DNA from: G020354785 sp964534745
GTDB taxonomy: Bacteria > Bacteroidota > Bacteroidia > Bacteroidales > UBA10428
DNA length: 64,000 nucleotides
Assembly (NCBI GenBank): GCA_964534745.1
Contig: CAZHQW010000010.1
Span: 3,907-67,906, forward strand
Direction of reading: 5' to 3'
Part shown: positions 1 through 8,282 of the stretch, one piece after another
How positions within the stretch are numbered: position 1 is the stretch's first letter
Layout of the letters: the number at the start of each line of letters is the position of its first letter
Made by a program: the position numbers and the translations under genes
The notes under the pieces: model-generated
The model's input: the letters and a program-made list of their open reading frames with translations, nothing else
Database searches by the model: none
What the model was told of the DNA's origin: nothing

Positions 1-430
1 ATATTCCCGTTATTCTATATTTAAGTGAACTTAACTCAACCTCTACCTGCTGCAGTTCGATATCAAAATTATTACTCTCAATTCTCCTTTGTGCCTTGCT
101 GGTTCCCCCATCATAGACTGACTGGTTTAATTCAAAGAATAGCTTGTACTGATCATGAGGTTGTGAAGGAAGGTCCATGCCAGGAACAGATATTTCAGTG
201 ACATCTGACTGGTAGCTGCCCTGGCCTCCCAATGCAATTGAAGGATACCAGTCAGATTTTATGTTTCTTATTTTATTCCTGTATGAATCTTCAAAATATT
301 CTTTCTGCCGGGTAACGGGATAATTCTCAACAGCATGCTCATAGCATTCATAAATTGTTAGTGTATCTGAAGTCTGGCCATAACACCAGCTGTACATGAT
401 TAGCAAAAATATACCGTTAATGTATTTCAT
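1..430 (-). CDS. TolC-family outer-membrane efflux protein, N-terminal part (runs off the left edge)
   Basis: Reading the minus strand from the ATG at 430 gives an open frame of about 143 residues to the window edge. It starts with a signal peptide (hydrophobic residues 4-17, likely cut before a Gln near residue 19). Then comes a helix-rich segment containing 'YEHAVENYP', a 'YPSIAL' strand and 'ELNQSVYDGG', which matches the first repeat of TolC/OEP-family channels (compare the usual Q-x-L-F-D-G-G). TolC proteins form the outer-membrane duct of tripartite exporters. The start lies 1 nt after the stop of the TetR gene, so the two form one operon. The inner-membrane pump and adaptor should lie to the left of the window. 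The C-terminal three quarters are not visible. Confidence 0.8.
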   Translation of the reverse strand, partial: MKYINGIFLLIMYSWCYGQTSDTLTIYECYEHAVENYPVTRQKEYFEDSYRNKIRNIKSDWYPSIALGGQGSYQSDVTEISVPGMDLPSQPHDQYKLFFELNQSVYDGGTSKAQRRIESNNFDIELQQVEVELSSLKYRITGI

Positions 431-431
431 T

Positions 432-1049
432 TTATTTAATTTTTATTGAGTTGATAACAAACTTCGGCACTTCCTTTTTTCGTGACTCAAGAAATTGTCT
501 GTACTTATTGGGATCATTCCCGAAGAATATTCTCTGAAGCAGTGGTCTTGCTGCAACAGGAAAAACACAAAGTGACAATATATTAATGAGCAGCTGTTCC
601 GGATTTATATCTGTTATGACGCCTTTTCTCTTTTCATGTTCTATTTGTTCCACATATTTCTCCGGAGTTATCCCGGCCTGTTTCAAGAGTTCATAGAGTT
701 TTTTCGGATTAGTGTTAATCTCATGAAGGACAAACATAGGAATAAACTGATTTTTCATCAATACTGTCATGTATTGTTCGGTTAATAATTCGACCTTTTC
801 AAACAAGGGTTTATCTGAGTTCAGAACACTTCCAATCTTCGGAATAAACTTGAAAAGAGCATATTTAAACACGGCATCAAACAATTTTTCCTTGCTTCTG
901 AAATAATAGTGCAGGAGGGATTTATTTATTTTAGCCTCATCTGCAATATGTTGCATGCGCGTTCCTGACATGCCGTTTTTAATAAAAATCTTTCTTGCAG
1001 CTTTTATTATCTTATTCTCAGTGTCTGTAGAATATCTTTCCGGCTTCAT
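432..1049 (-). CDS. TetR/AcrR-family transcriptional regulator
   Basis: A 205-residue protein with a typical TetR N-terminus: helices 1-3 at about residues 10-57, including the helix-turn-helix 'TRMQHIADEAKINKSLLHYY' and the following 'RSKEKLF'. The C-terminal ligand-binding and dimer domain (about 60-205) is not conserved enough to name a ligand. Members of this family repress their own operon and release DNA when they bind a small molecule. The gene is the first of an operon whose next gene, 1 nt downstream, is a TolC-type channel, so it most likely controls an efflux system. An imperfect dyad upstream of the start is a possible operator. The function of the pump is unknown. Confidence 0.9.
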   Translation of the reverse strand: MKPERYSTDTENKIIKAARKIFIKNGMSGTRMQHIADEAKINKSLLHYYFRSKEKLFDAVFKYALFKFIPKIGSVLNSDKPLFEKVELLTEQYMTVLMKNQFIPMFVLHEINTNPKKLYELLKQAGITPEKYVEQIEHEKRKGVITDINPEQLLINILSLCVFPVAARPLLQRIFFGNDPNKYRQFLESRKKEVPKFVINSIKIK

Positions 1050-1072
1050 GACTTTTGTTTATTAACTGTTTA

Positions 1073-1108
1073 TTTAAACCATTTGGTTAAACTATATGGT
1101 CAAATATA
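1073..1108 (-). promoter_or_regulatory. Candidate promoter and operator of the TetR-TolC operon
   Basis: On the minus strand a TATATTTG box (positions 1108-1101) matches the Bacteroidota -7 element TAnnTTTG. Just downstream, 1073-1092 reads TTTAAACC-ATTT-GGTTAAAC on the plus strand, an imperfect inverted repeat (6 of 8 arm positions pair) placed where a TetR dimer could block transcription. No good -33 TTG is visible. The role is inferred. Confidence 0.35.
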
Positions 1109-1150
1109 TTAATAATTCCGAATAATAAAAAGTTATATTGATTATTTAAT

Positions 1151-1162
1151 CCGGTGCACCGG
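1151..1162. terminator. Perfect 12-nt palindrome directly after the ribH stop codon
   Basis: CCGGTGCACCGG sits immediately downstream of the ribH stop (1163-1165 on the minus strand). As RNA it could fold to a 4-bp GC stem with a TGCA loop, followed by an A/T-rich stretch. It may be a weak terminator or a protein-binding dyad; it is too short to be sure. Confidence 0.3.
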
Positions 1163-1666
1163 TTACCCTTTCTGTAACCTCATCTGGTTATTAAGGGCGG
1201 CCATTTTAATTGCAGTTATAGCAGCTTCATCACCTTTGTTTCCGTACTTTCCCCCTGCCCTTTCCCTGGCCTGGTTAATATTACCGGTTGTTAAAACGCA
1301 GAATATAAAAGGAATGTTATATTTTATATTAAGACTGGTTATGCCTGTTGTCACGCTCTGGCAAATATAATCAAAGTGCGGGGTTTCACCTTTTATTATG
1401 CATCCTATGCATATTATTGCATCAAAATCTCCGTATTCCGCAAAAAACTGTGCTCCAAGGGTCAATTCAAAACTGCCGGGGACAGTCTTGACAGTAACAT
1501 TTACTTCTTTTACACCACACTTTATCAGGGTCTCAAATGCTCCCTTGCGTAAGGCTTCTGTTATTTCACCGTTCCATTCCGAGACTACAATGCCTATCTT
1601 CATCTTATCGGCAGGGGGCAGCTTACCGCTGTCATAATCCTGTGAATTCTTTAGAGCTGTAGCCAT
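1163..1666 (-). CDS. ribH: 6,7-dimethyl-8-ribityllumazine synthase
   Basis: A 167-residue lumazine synthase, the penultimate enzyme of riboflavin synthesis. It condenses 5-amino-6-ribitylamino-uracil with 3,4-dihydroxy-2-butanone 4-phosphate. Family landmarks are 'IGIVVSEWN' (substrate ring contact), 'VPGSFELTLGAQ', 'CIGCIIKGETPHFDY' with the catalytic His at about residue 97, and 'TTGNINQARERAGGKYGNKG' for phosphate binding. The N-terminus carries about 20 extra residues before the conserved core. It is the second gene of a pair with the TPR membrane protein upstream (14-nt gap), an arrangement common in Bacteroidota. No FMN riboswitch is seen in front of the pair. Confidence 0.97.
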   Translation of the reverse strand: MATALKNSQDYDSGKLPPADKMKIGIVVSEWNGEITEALRKGAFETLIKCGVKEVNVTVKTVPGSFELTLGAQFFAEYGDFDAIICIGCIIKGETPHFDYICQSVTTGITSLNIKYNIPFIFCVLTTGNINQARERAGGKYGNKGDEAAITAIKMAALNNQMRLQKG

Positions 1667-1680
1667 ATATTAAAGATAGA

Positions 1681-2370
1681 TTATGTCTCTGCCATCAACT
1701 TTGCACGCGTAATATATTTTTCTATATCCCTGCTTTCTTCTGATTTTGGAAACTGGGCCTCAATTTTTTCATAAACCTCAAGCGCCTTTTTGTAATTGCC
1801 AAGCTCTTCATAAACAATGCCGGCCTTTTTCAGGAATAGCGCAGATGTAAAATCATTCTTTTTGCGATCCGCAGCTTTCATATAAAACTCAACAGCTGTT
1901 TCAAGTTCCCCCAGTTCAACATAGGCATCCCCAATAGCTCCCAGTGCCACCGTTGCAACCATTATATCATCCGATTCAAAATTTTTAAGACATCTTATTG
2001 CTTCTTCATATTCCCCCAGTTTGAAATAACATATGCCTGCATAATAATTTGCAAGGTTGGCGCATTTTGTTATACTGTACTCATCTATTATATCTATAAA
2101 TCCCATATAGCTGCCATCACCTTCCAGAGCCAGCAGAAAGGAGTCCGCTTCAAAATACTGCTCAGCGACATACATCTCCGATTGCGCCTCCTGTTCCTTA
2201 GGTGCAAGGTACAGCTTCTTATACCCGAGATAGGCACCTGTAATCAATGCAATGACAAGTACTATTATTGTAAGGCTTTTCTGGTTTTCCTCAATATACT
2301 TTTCAGTCTTGCTAAGTACATTTTCAACATTTTCAAAACCATGATCAGTGGGTATCTTCTTTTTTGCCAT
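1681..2370 (-). CDS. Single-pass membrane protein with TPR repeats
   Basis: A 229-residue protein with a charged cytosolic N-terminus (about 1-31), one transmembrane helix at about residues 32-50 ('SLTIIVLVIALITGAYLG'), and a periplasm-facing series of TPR helices (about 105-220; for example 'AGICYFKLGEYEEAIRCLKNF' and 'AADRKKNDFTSALFLKKAGIVYEELGNYKKALEVYEKIE' are TPR units). The layout resembles YfgM/TPR_21-type proteins that help envelope protein folding, but that role is only an analogy. It leads ribH by 14 nt and is divergent from recF. Confidence 0.85.
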   Translation of the reverse strand: MAKKKIPTDHGFENVENVLSKTEKYIEENQKSLTIIVLVIALITGAYLGYKKLYLAPKEQEAQSEMYVAEQYFEADSFLLALEGDGSYMGFIDIIDEYSITKCANLANYYAGICYFKLGEYEEAIRCLKNFESDDIMVATVALGAIGDAYVELGELETAVEFYMKAADRKKNDFTSALFLKKAGIVYEELGNYKKALEVYEKIEAQFPKSEESRDIEKYITRAKLMAET

Positions 2371-2456
2371 TATTCTCTTATTTAATTCAAATCAGAACGC
2401 AAATGTAATTTTTTTAAAATATTTAATGAAATTAAAGCTTGTAAAAAATTAAAAAC

Positions 2457-2464
2457 TATTTTTG
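2457..2464 (+). promoter_or_regulatory. Candidate -7 promoter element of recF
   Basis: TATTTTTG matches the Bacteroidota -7 consensus TAnnTTTG and ends 31 nt before the recF ATG. A TTG at 2439-2441 lies 15 nt upstream, slightly short of the usual spacing. Confidence 0.45.
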
Positions 2465-2495
2465 ATAATGAATATAATTATTTAATAATCTCCTG

Positions 2496-3617
2496 ATGTT
2501 TCTTAAAAAGCTCTCACTGGTCAATTTCAAAAACTACCACCAGGCCGACATTGAACTTTCTCCGAGGTTGAATTGCTTTGTCGGGAATAATGGTGTCGGT
2601 AAAACCAATATATTCGATGCTGTCCATTATTTATGCCTGTGCAAAAGCTACTTTAATGTTATTGACACCCAGAATATCACGTATGATGAAGAGTTGTCCG
2701 TGATCCAGGGAGACTTTGAAATGGATGGCAAAAAAGAGGAAATATATTGCGCCATACAAAGAAGCAAACGGAAGGTATTCAAAAGGAACAAAAAGGAATA
2801 TACAAGGCATTCAGATCATATAGGGCTACTGCCCGTTGTAATGATATCACCTGCTGATTCGAACCTTATACTTGGCGGCAGTGAAGAGAGAAGAAGATTC
2901 ATAAACGGGGTTATAGTGCAATATGATAAAAATTACCTGCATGATCTGATAAAATATAACAGGCTTGTCACACAAAGAAACAAATTACTGAGAGACCTTG
3001 CAGAATCGCATGACTCTTATGAGGATACACTGGCGATCTATGATGAACAGCTGGTTCCCATTGCTGAAAGAATCTATATAAAACGGGTGGATTTTGCCGA
3101 AAAACTGGTCCCCATTTTCCAGAAATACTATGACTTCATTTCCCTGGGACAGGAAAAAGTTGAGCTTATTTATAAATCGCAGCTTTATGAAGGCGATTTT
3201 TCCGGCCAGCTGAAAAAATCAAGGGAAAAGGACAGGATACTCCAGTACACGACAAGAGGAATACATAAAGATGATCTTATCCTTAATCTGCAGGAAATTA
3301 ATATAAAGAGGAACGGCTCACAGGGACAGCAAAAAACATACCTTGTTGCCCTCAAGCTGGCAAAATTTGATTTTATAAAAGAAATTAACAATAAAAACCC
3401 GGTACTTCTCCTTGATGATATTTTTGATAAATTTGATGAAACTAGGGTAAAACAGATAATAAAACTGGTGTCTGACGAAAATTTCGGACAGATATTTATT
3501 TCACATACAAGTGAAGAAAGAATGAAAGCGGTTCTGAAAGATATTAGGGCAGAATACAGTCTGTTTAGCATTCATGACGGCCTAATCGATGAAATCATTT
3601 ATAATGAGAAAAAGTAA
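2496..3617 (+). CDS. recF: DNA replication/repair protein RecF
   Basis: A 373-residue SMC-like ATPase of the RecFOR pathway, which loads RecA at single-strand gaps and stalled forks. Visible motifs: Walker A 'GNNGVGKT' at residues 30-37, the 'SPADSNLILGGSEERRRF' block, the ABC-type signature 'GSQGQQKTYLVALKLA' at about 274-289, and Walker B 'PVLLLDDIFDKFDETR' at about 300-315, followed by the D-loop and 'IFISHT'. Length is normal. It overlaps the start of the DUF721 gene by 14 nt, so the two are translationally linked, as in many Bacteroidota. Confidence 0.97.
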   Translation: MFLKKLSLVNFKNYHQADIELSPRLNCFVGNNGVGKTNIFDAVHYLCLCKSYFNVIDTQNITYDEELSVIQGDFEMDGKKEEIYCAIQRSKRKVFKRNKKEYTRHSDHIGLLPVVMISPADSNLILGGSEERRRFINGVIVQYDKNYLHDLIKYNRLVTQRNKLLRDLAESHDSYEDTLAIYDEQLVPIAERIYIKRVDFAEKLVPIFQKYYDFISLGQEKVELIYKSQLYEGDFSGQLKKSREKDRILQYTTRGIHKDDLILNLQEINIKRNGSQGQQKTYLVALKLAKFDFIKEINNKNPVLLLDDIFDKFDETRVKQIIKLVSDENFGQIFISHTSEERMKAVLKDIRAEYSLFSIHDGLIDEIIYNEKK

Positions 3618-3894
3618 TACCCGGAAAATAGGTGAAATAATAAAAGAATACCTGGAAGAATCCGGATTGAAACATAAACTTAATAAGTCCAGGATTATCA
3701 ATCACTGGGAAGAACTTGTGGGAAAAGCGGTGGCGAAACGGACAAAATCAGTTTATATTAAGAATAAAACCCTTTTTGTGTCTTTTAATTCCTCGGTAGT
3801 AAAAAACGAACTTATGATGATGAGACAGCAGATCATTGATATGTTAAACAAATATGCCGGGGAGACTATTATTGAAAATATAGTAATAAAATAA
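3604..3894 (+). CDS. DUF721 (DciA-like) protein
   Basis: A 96-residue basic protein from the ATG at 3604; an in-frame start 15 nt upstream is possible but overlaps recF more. The core 'INHWEELVGKAVAKRTKSVYIKNKTLFVSFNSSVVKNELMMMRQQIIDMLNK' is the KH-like DUF721 fold. In bacteria lacking DnaC/DnaI, DUF721 proteins (DciA) act as replicative helicase operators. A link with replication is supported here by coupling to recF, which it overlaps by 14 nt. Helicase loading by this protein itself is inferred from the family. Confidence 0.85.
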   Translation: MRKSNTRKIGEIIKEYLEESGLKHKLNKSRIINHWEELVGKAVAKRTKSVYIKNKTLFVSFNSSVVKNELMMMRQQIIDMLNKYAGETIIENIVIK

Positions 3895-3916
3895 TCCTTC
3901 CTGTGGAGAAACCGGA

Positions 3917-4348
3917 CTAATCAAATTTTGAAAATCTTTCGAAACGGGAGAAAAAGAAATCGCACTCAATCTTTGCATTTTCATCGCTGTCTGAGCCGTG
4001 AACTGCATTTCTTCTCACAGACTTGGCATAAAGTTGTCTTATTGTCCCCTTTTCGGCCTTTTCAGGATCGGTTACACCGATCAACCTGCGAAAATCTTCA
4101 ACAGCGTTTTCTTTCTCAAGTATGGCAACAATGATCGGCCCTGAAATCATGAATTCAATCAGCCGGTCGTAAAAAGGCTCTCCTTTGTGCACAACGTAAA
4201 ATTGTTCAGCACTTATTTCATTTAGCTTTACTTTCTTGATTGCAGCAATATGGAATCCGGTATTATTTATTTTTTCGAGGATCGCACCTGTTAAATTACC
4301 GGCAACCGCATCGGGTTTGATTATCGCCAAAGTTTCTGTACCTGCCAT
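3917..4348 (-). CDS. ndk: Nucleoside diphosphate kinase
   Basis: A 143-residue cytosolic enzyme that transfers the gamma-phosphate of ATP to other (d)NDPs through a phospho-His. 'TLAIIKPDAVAGN' with Lys11 forms the N-terminal active-site strand. 'RNAVHGSDSDENAKIE' contains the catalytic His117 and the conserved Ser/Asp pair. Length and motifs are standard. The gene is convergent with DUF721 (22-nt gap) and stands alone on its strand. Confidence 0.97.
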   Translation of the reverse strand: MAGTETLAIIKPDAVAGNLTGAILEKINNTGFHIAAIKKVKLNEISAEQFYVVHKGEPFYDRLIEFMISGPIIVAILEKENAVEDFRRLIGVTDPEKAEKGTIRQLYAKSVRRNAVHGSDSDENAKIECDFFFSRFERFSKFD

Positions 4349-4499
4349 TTGTCATTAATTTTTAAATGAAAGCGCGAAAATAATAAAAACCTGCCAATTA
4401 ATAACCAGGTATTGGAGTATATTTATTTATGAAATATTAAATTTGAAACCGATGAATTGCTGTGTTAGTTATCATCAGGCTTAATTCTTGCTGTTATTT

Positions 4500-6458
4500 A
4501 TGGCTGATATTTCAAAATATTATAGGTTAGCGCAAATACTTGCAATACTCGCATCGGCAGTCATATTATATGCAAATACATTTAACCACAATTATGCGCT
4601 TGATGATGCTATTGTAATTACTGAGAATATATTTACAAAGAAGGGTATTAATGGTTTTAAGGATATCTTCACAAATGATTCATTTACAGGATTCTTTAAA
4701 GAGAAAAAAGAACTTGTTCCCGGCGGCAGGTATCGCCCGCTTTCTGTTGCAACATTTGCAGTCGAATACGAACTCGCAGGGGAAAAGCCCGCAGTAAGCC
4801 ATATAATCAATGTTATTCTATATGCCCTCACAGGAATCCTGATCTTCACAGTATTTTCGAGGCTCTTTAATCATGGCCGCAGAAAAAAGAATATTTTTCT
4901 CAGCCTGCCTTTTATATGTGCCCTGCTATTTGTTTTTCATCCGCTGCATACCGAAGTTGTAGCCAATATTAAAGGAAGGGACGAAATACTGGCCCTGCTT
5001 TTATCCCTGGGGACCCTCTCACTCGTCCTGGTCTATATTTACTCCGGACAAGCCGCATGCCTCTTTTTCAGTGCCCTTACTTTTTTTATGGCGCTGCTTT
5101 CAAAAGAAAATGCGATAATATATATCCTGCTTATTCCTTTGAGCATATGGTACTTTACTAACACTTCACTTAAAAAGATGTTAGTAATTGCAATGCCCCT
5201 TTTAATTGCAGCTGTTGCATTTATTATTATAAGAACAGCAATCATCGGATCCTTTAATACTGAAATATCAGGCGAGCTAATGAACAATCCCTTTTTGTAT
5301 GCATCCGGATCTGAAAAGTATGCTACCATTTTTTTCACTCTTTTATACTATATAAAACTATTGTTTATTCCGCATCCCCTGACCTATGACTATTATCCGT
5401 ACCATATTAAACTTTACGGGTTTAACAATCCCCTGGTGATAATCTCCATAATTCTGTATCTTCTGATAATAATTGCAGCATTGGCAGGAATAAGAACAAA
5501 AAGCAAATTATCCTATGGCATATTCCTTTATTTACTGCCGCTTATCCTGGTATCCAATATATTATTTAATGTAGGTACTTTTATGAATGAGAGATTCATA
5601 TATTTTTCCTCCTTGGGATTCTGCATGTTAATAGCTTTTTATTTAACCGATAGATTACCCCTGATCCTCAGAAGTAAGTTCTATCCGGTAATAGTATCAG
5701 CAATTCTGATACCGGTTTTAATACTATATTCAGTTAAAACCATCAGCAGAAATAAAGTATGGAAGAATGATTTCACCCTTTTCACCACAGACATTAAAAC
5801 ATCGCCGGAAAGTGCCAAAAGCAACTGTACGGCAGGAGGAATATTATGGGAAAAGGCAAAAGATATCAAAGATGATGATACCAGGTATAATTATCTGGCT
5901 CAATCTATCACATTTCTCAACAGGGCAGTTAAGATTCATCCAGATTATATAGACGCTTACAGGCTGCTTGGCAATGCCTGGTATGATCTTTATAAAGATA
6001 CTGACAAGGCCATATATTATTACGTCCAGGTGTTAAAAAGAAATCCGGCTGATGAAACAACTTACCGCAATATTCATTCGGTATTGAATAACTGCGACAG
6101 CATAGATTATAAAATCTCAGTATATGAAAAGCTGCTCGAAATAAATCCTTTACGATTCGATATAAATTATAAACTGGGCAATTTGTATGGCAAATATAAA
6201 AATGACGTTAAAAAAGCCCTTTATTATCTTGAGGCAGCTGCCAGGATAAATCCGGATAAAACAGAATTATGCAAGGACCTGGGGGTGGCATATGGCTTAG
6301 CCGGGCAATTTGATGAATCCGTTAAATGGCTTGAAAAGGCAGCGGACATGGATCCCGCAGATTATACAATATATATTAACCTTGGAATAACTTATCAGAG
6401 AATGGGGAATCCGGGCAAGGCAAAAGAGTATTTTATGAAGGCTGAACACCTCAAATAG
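4500..6458 (+). CDS. TMTC-like polytopic membrane protein with C-terminal TPR repeats (putative GT-C glycosyltransferase)
   Basis: A 652-residue protein from the ATG at 4500 (a TTG 12 nt upstream is also in frame). Residues about 10-430 hold roughly ten hydrophobic helices. The first extracytoplasmic loop has 'NYALDDAIVI' (an acidic DD pair, as in GT-C enzymes) and 'GGRYRPLSVATFAVEY', then 'HIINVILYA' and 'HPLHTEVVANIKGRDEILALL'. These blocks match eukaryotic and bacterial TMTC proteins, which have O-mannosyltransferase activity in animals. From about residue 460, TPR units follow ('AIYYYVQVLKRNPADETTYRNI', 'DESVKWLEKAADMDP'). Donor and acceptor here are unknown. The nth gene follows after 7 nt. 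Confidence 0.75.
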   Translation: MADISKYYRLAQILAILASAVILYANTFNHNYALDDAIVITENIFTKKGINGFKDIFTNDSFTGFFKEKKELVPGGRYRPLSVATFAVEYELAGEKPAVSHIINVILYALTGILIFTVFSRLFNHGRRKKNIFLSLPFICALLFVFHPLHTEVVANIKGRDEILALLLSLGTLSLVLVYIYSGQAACLFFSALTFFMALLSKENAIIYILLIPLSIWYFTNTSLKKMLVIAMPLLIAAVAFIIIRTAIIGSFNTEISGELMNNPFLYASGSEKYATIFFTLLYYIKLLFIPHPLTYDYYPYHIKLYGFNNPLVIISIILYLLIIIAALAGIRTKSKLSYGIFLYLLPLILVSNILFNVGTFMNERFIYFSSLGFCMLIAFYLTDRLPLILRSKFYPVIVSAILIPVLILYSVKTISRNKVWKNDFTLFTTDIKTSPESAKSNCTAGGILWEKAKDIKDDDTRYNYLAQSITFLNRAVKIHPDYIDAYRLLGNAWYDLYKDTDKAIYYYVQVLKRNPADETTYRNIHSVLNNCDSIDYKISVYEKLLEINPLRFDINYKLGNLYGKYKNDVKKALYYLEAAARINPDKTELCKDLGVAYGLAGQFDESVKWLEKAADMDPADYTIYINLGITYQRMGNPGKAKEYFMKAEHLK

Positions 6459-6465
6459 TATTATC

Positions 6466-7122
6466 ATGACCAGGAAAGAAAGGTTTGAAAAAGTACTTGA
6501 ATATTTTCAAAAGGCCAGGCCTGTTGCCGAAACCGAACTCAAATACAAGGACGCTTATGAACTTATTGTGGCTGTAATCCTGTCAGCGCAGTGCACTGAT
6601 AAACGCGTAAACATGATAACCCCTGCCCTTCTTGACAGGTTCCCTACAGCAGAACATATGGCCGGTGCCGATCCACATGAAGTATATGAACTGATAAAAA
6701 GCTGTTCCTATCCGAATAATAAAACAAAACATCTAATAGGAATGGCAAAAACCTTAACTGCTGAATTCAAGGGAATAGCCCCATCAGATATTGAACAGCT
6801 TCAGAGATTGCCGGGTGTTGGCAGAAAATCAGCTAACGTAATAGCAGCAGTGATATACAATAAACCAACGCTCGCGGTTGATACACATGTCTTCAGAGTG
6901 GCTGCAAGAATCGGACTGACAATCAATGCCAGAAATCCGTTCCAGGCTGAAAAGCAACTGGTAAAACATATACCTGAAAAGCTCATACCCCTGGCTCACC
7001 ACTGGTTAATACTGCACGGGAGGTATACCTGTATAGCCCGCAGACCAAGATGTTATGAATGCGGCCTGGTAAATATATGCAGGTATAAAAATAAAAACCT
7101 GGCTGACAACAACAATAAATAA
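6466..7122 (+). CDS. nth: Endonuclease III
   Basis: A 218-residue base-excision repair glycosylase/AP lyase that removes oxidised pyrimidines. The helix-hairpin-helix 'LPGVGRKSANV' carries catalytic Lys121, and 'AVDTHVFRV' carries Asp139. The C-terminal iron-sulfur loop has Cys189, 196, 199 and 205 in the classic C-x6-C-x2-C-x5-C spacing. The length is typical. It lies 7 nt after the TMTC-like gene, so the two are probably cotranscribed, although no functional link is evident. Confidence 0.97.
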   Translation: MTRKERFEKVLEYFQKARPVAETELKYKDAYELIVAVILSAQCTDKRVNMITPALLDRFPTAEHMAGADPHEVYELIKSCSYPNNKTKHLIGMAKTLTAEFKGIAPSDIEQLQRLPGVGRKSANVIAAVIYNKPTLAVDTHVFRVAARIGLTINARNPFQAEKQLVKHIPEKLIPLAHHWLILHGRYTCIARRPRCYECGLVNICRYKNKNLADNNNK

Positions 7123-7200
7123 CCGGAAATTATCAACCGCAGGTTAATAACTTATTACTTCATGCTAATGATTAATGTTTTATTTAACTAAACACTTTGT

Positions 7201-7208
7201 TAAATTTG
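7201..7208 (+). promoter_or_regulatory. Candidate -7 promoter element
   Basis: TAAATTTG fits TAnnTTTG and ends 31 nt before the ATG at 7240, the same distance as at recF and at the flippase gene (26288). The -33 region is T-rich but lacks a clear TTG. Confidence 0.4.
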
Positions 7209-7239
7209 TACTGTTACGAATAGAAAAAGCAATTTTCTA

Positions 7240-8124
7240 ATGATGACTTTCGTCAGACTTGCTCTTTTCATTGTATTGTTTATTTTACCTTCAGGCTACC
7301 CGGGCAGGCGAATAGATTATCGCAGGGGAATTCATAATAATGTTTGCAAGACACTGGAAAACAACGTGCTGGTTTATTGCATTTTCGTTGACAGCAAGGA
7401 AACATCGCCGTGGACTGAGTTCGACATCAGGACAACAATAGACTCTATTGCAATTGCAATAAAATGGCTGGAAGATCAGGCCAGGCAAAATGGTATTTCA
7501 CTTAATATAATTACAGACTATTATATTGGTGAAGAATACACAACAATTAAGAGAGCCCTGCCTATGGGCACCGTTGTGAAATCGATCTCTGAACCTAACC
7601 TCAGGAAGGGAATGGAAGCGTTAAACCTGTGGGCTGACAATATTGCAAGGAAAGCAGGAAGCACTTTTGATATCACTGATAAGGATGGTATACCTGAAGT
7701 AAAAAATCCCAGGAACAAAGAAAGGCTGGCGGCATTCCTCAGAGATTCGAAACAGGTGGAAAGTGTAGCCTTGCTGTATATGGTTAATAATTATTTCAGA
7801 AATGATATTTCCATCTCCGTAAATACACTGAATACGTATGATGTTGAATTTGCTATTGTAAGCTACAAATACCCGTCCGTTATAGCACAGAGTATCCTGC
7901 ACCTGTTCGGGGCAGCAGATCTGTACAAAACACACTACAGAAAAAATGAAAAGAAAATACTTATTGCAGGCAAGTATTTCCCTGATGACATAATGCAGGA
8001 TGTTTATGCCAGGAATATAAACAGCCTTGAGATCGGTGAGTTTACCCAGTATTTAATAGGATGGAAAAAGAAACTGGAAGCGGACTATCATACCTTATTG
8101 ACTGATAAAATTGCTAATTTTTAA
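7240..8124 (+). CDS. Exported protein resembling a zinc metalloprotease with a degenerate active site
   Basis: A 294-residue protein with a signal-peptide-like N-terminus (hydrophobic residues 4-17). Most of it matches no family I can name. Residues 214-229 read V-I-A-Q-S-I-L-H-L-F-G-A-A-D-L-Y. This is the layout of a zincin helix ending in 'HLFGAxDLY', where active members have H-E-x-x-H; here the first His is Gln217 and the catalytic Glu is Ser218, with only the second His (221) kept. The protein is thus probably an inactive metalloprotease relative with a binding or structural role. The codons at 7888-7893 (CAG AGT) confirm the change. It is a stand-alone gene with its own candidate promoter. 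Confidence 0.6.
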   Translation: MMTFVRLALFIVLFILPSGYPGRRIDYRRGIHNNVCKTLENNVLVYCIFVDSKETSPWTEFDIRTTIDSIAIAIKWLEDQARQNGISLNIITDYYIGEEYTTIKRALPMGTVVKSISEPNLRKGMEALNLWADNIARKAGSTFDITDKDGIPEVKNPRNKERLAAFLRDSKQVESVALLYMVNNYFRNDISISVNTLNTYDVEFAIVSYKYPSVIAQSILHLFGAADLYKTHYRKNEKKILIAGKYFPDDIMQDVYARNINSLEIGEFTQYLIGWKKKLEADYHTLLTDKIANF

Positions 8125-8282
8125 TATCTTAGCAGGCACATATAAGTCGCGGGTATTTTTAAAATTTAATGATATGACTTAAGCAGGGCACTAAAAACTC
8201 AAATTTTGAAAATAAAAAAAAAGTATTAATTTTACTACAATTAAGAGTAAATAGCTAGAAACAATTTATAAACCCAACACTC

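Noticed and set aside
2371..2495. FMN riboswitch controlling ribH
   Set aside because: The region upstream of the TPR-ribH pair is short, A/T-rich and lacks the conserved GC-rich helices of the FMN element.
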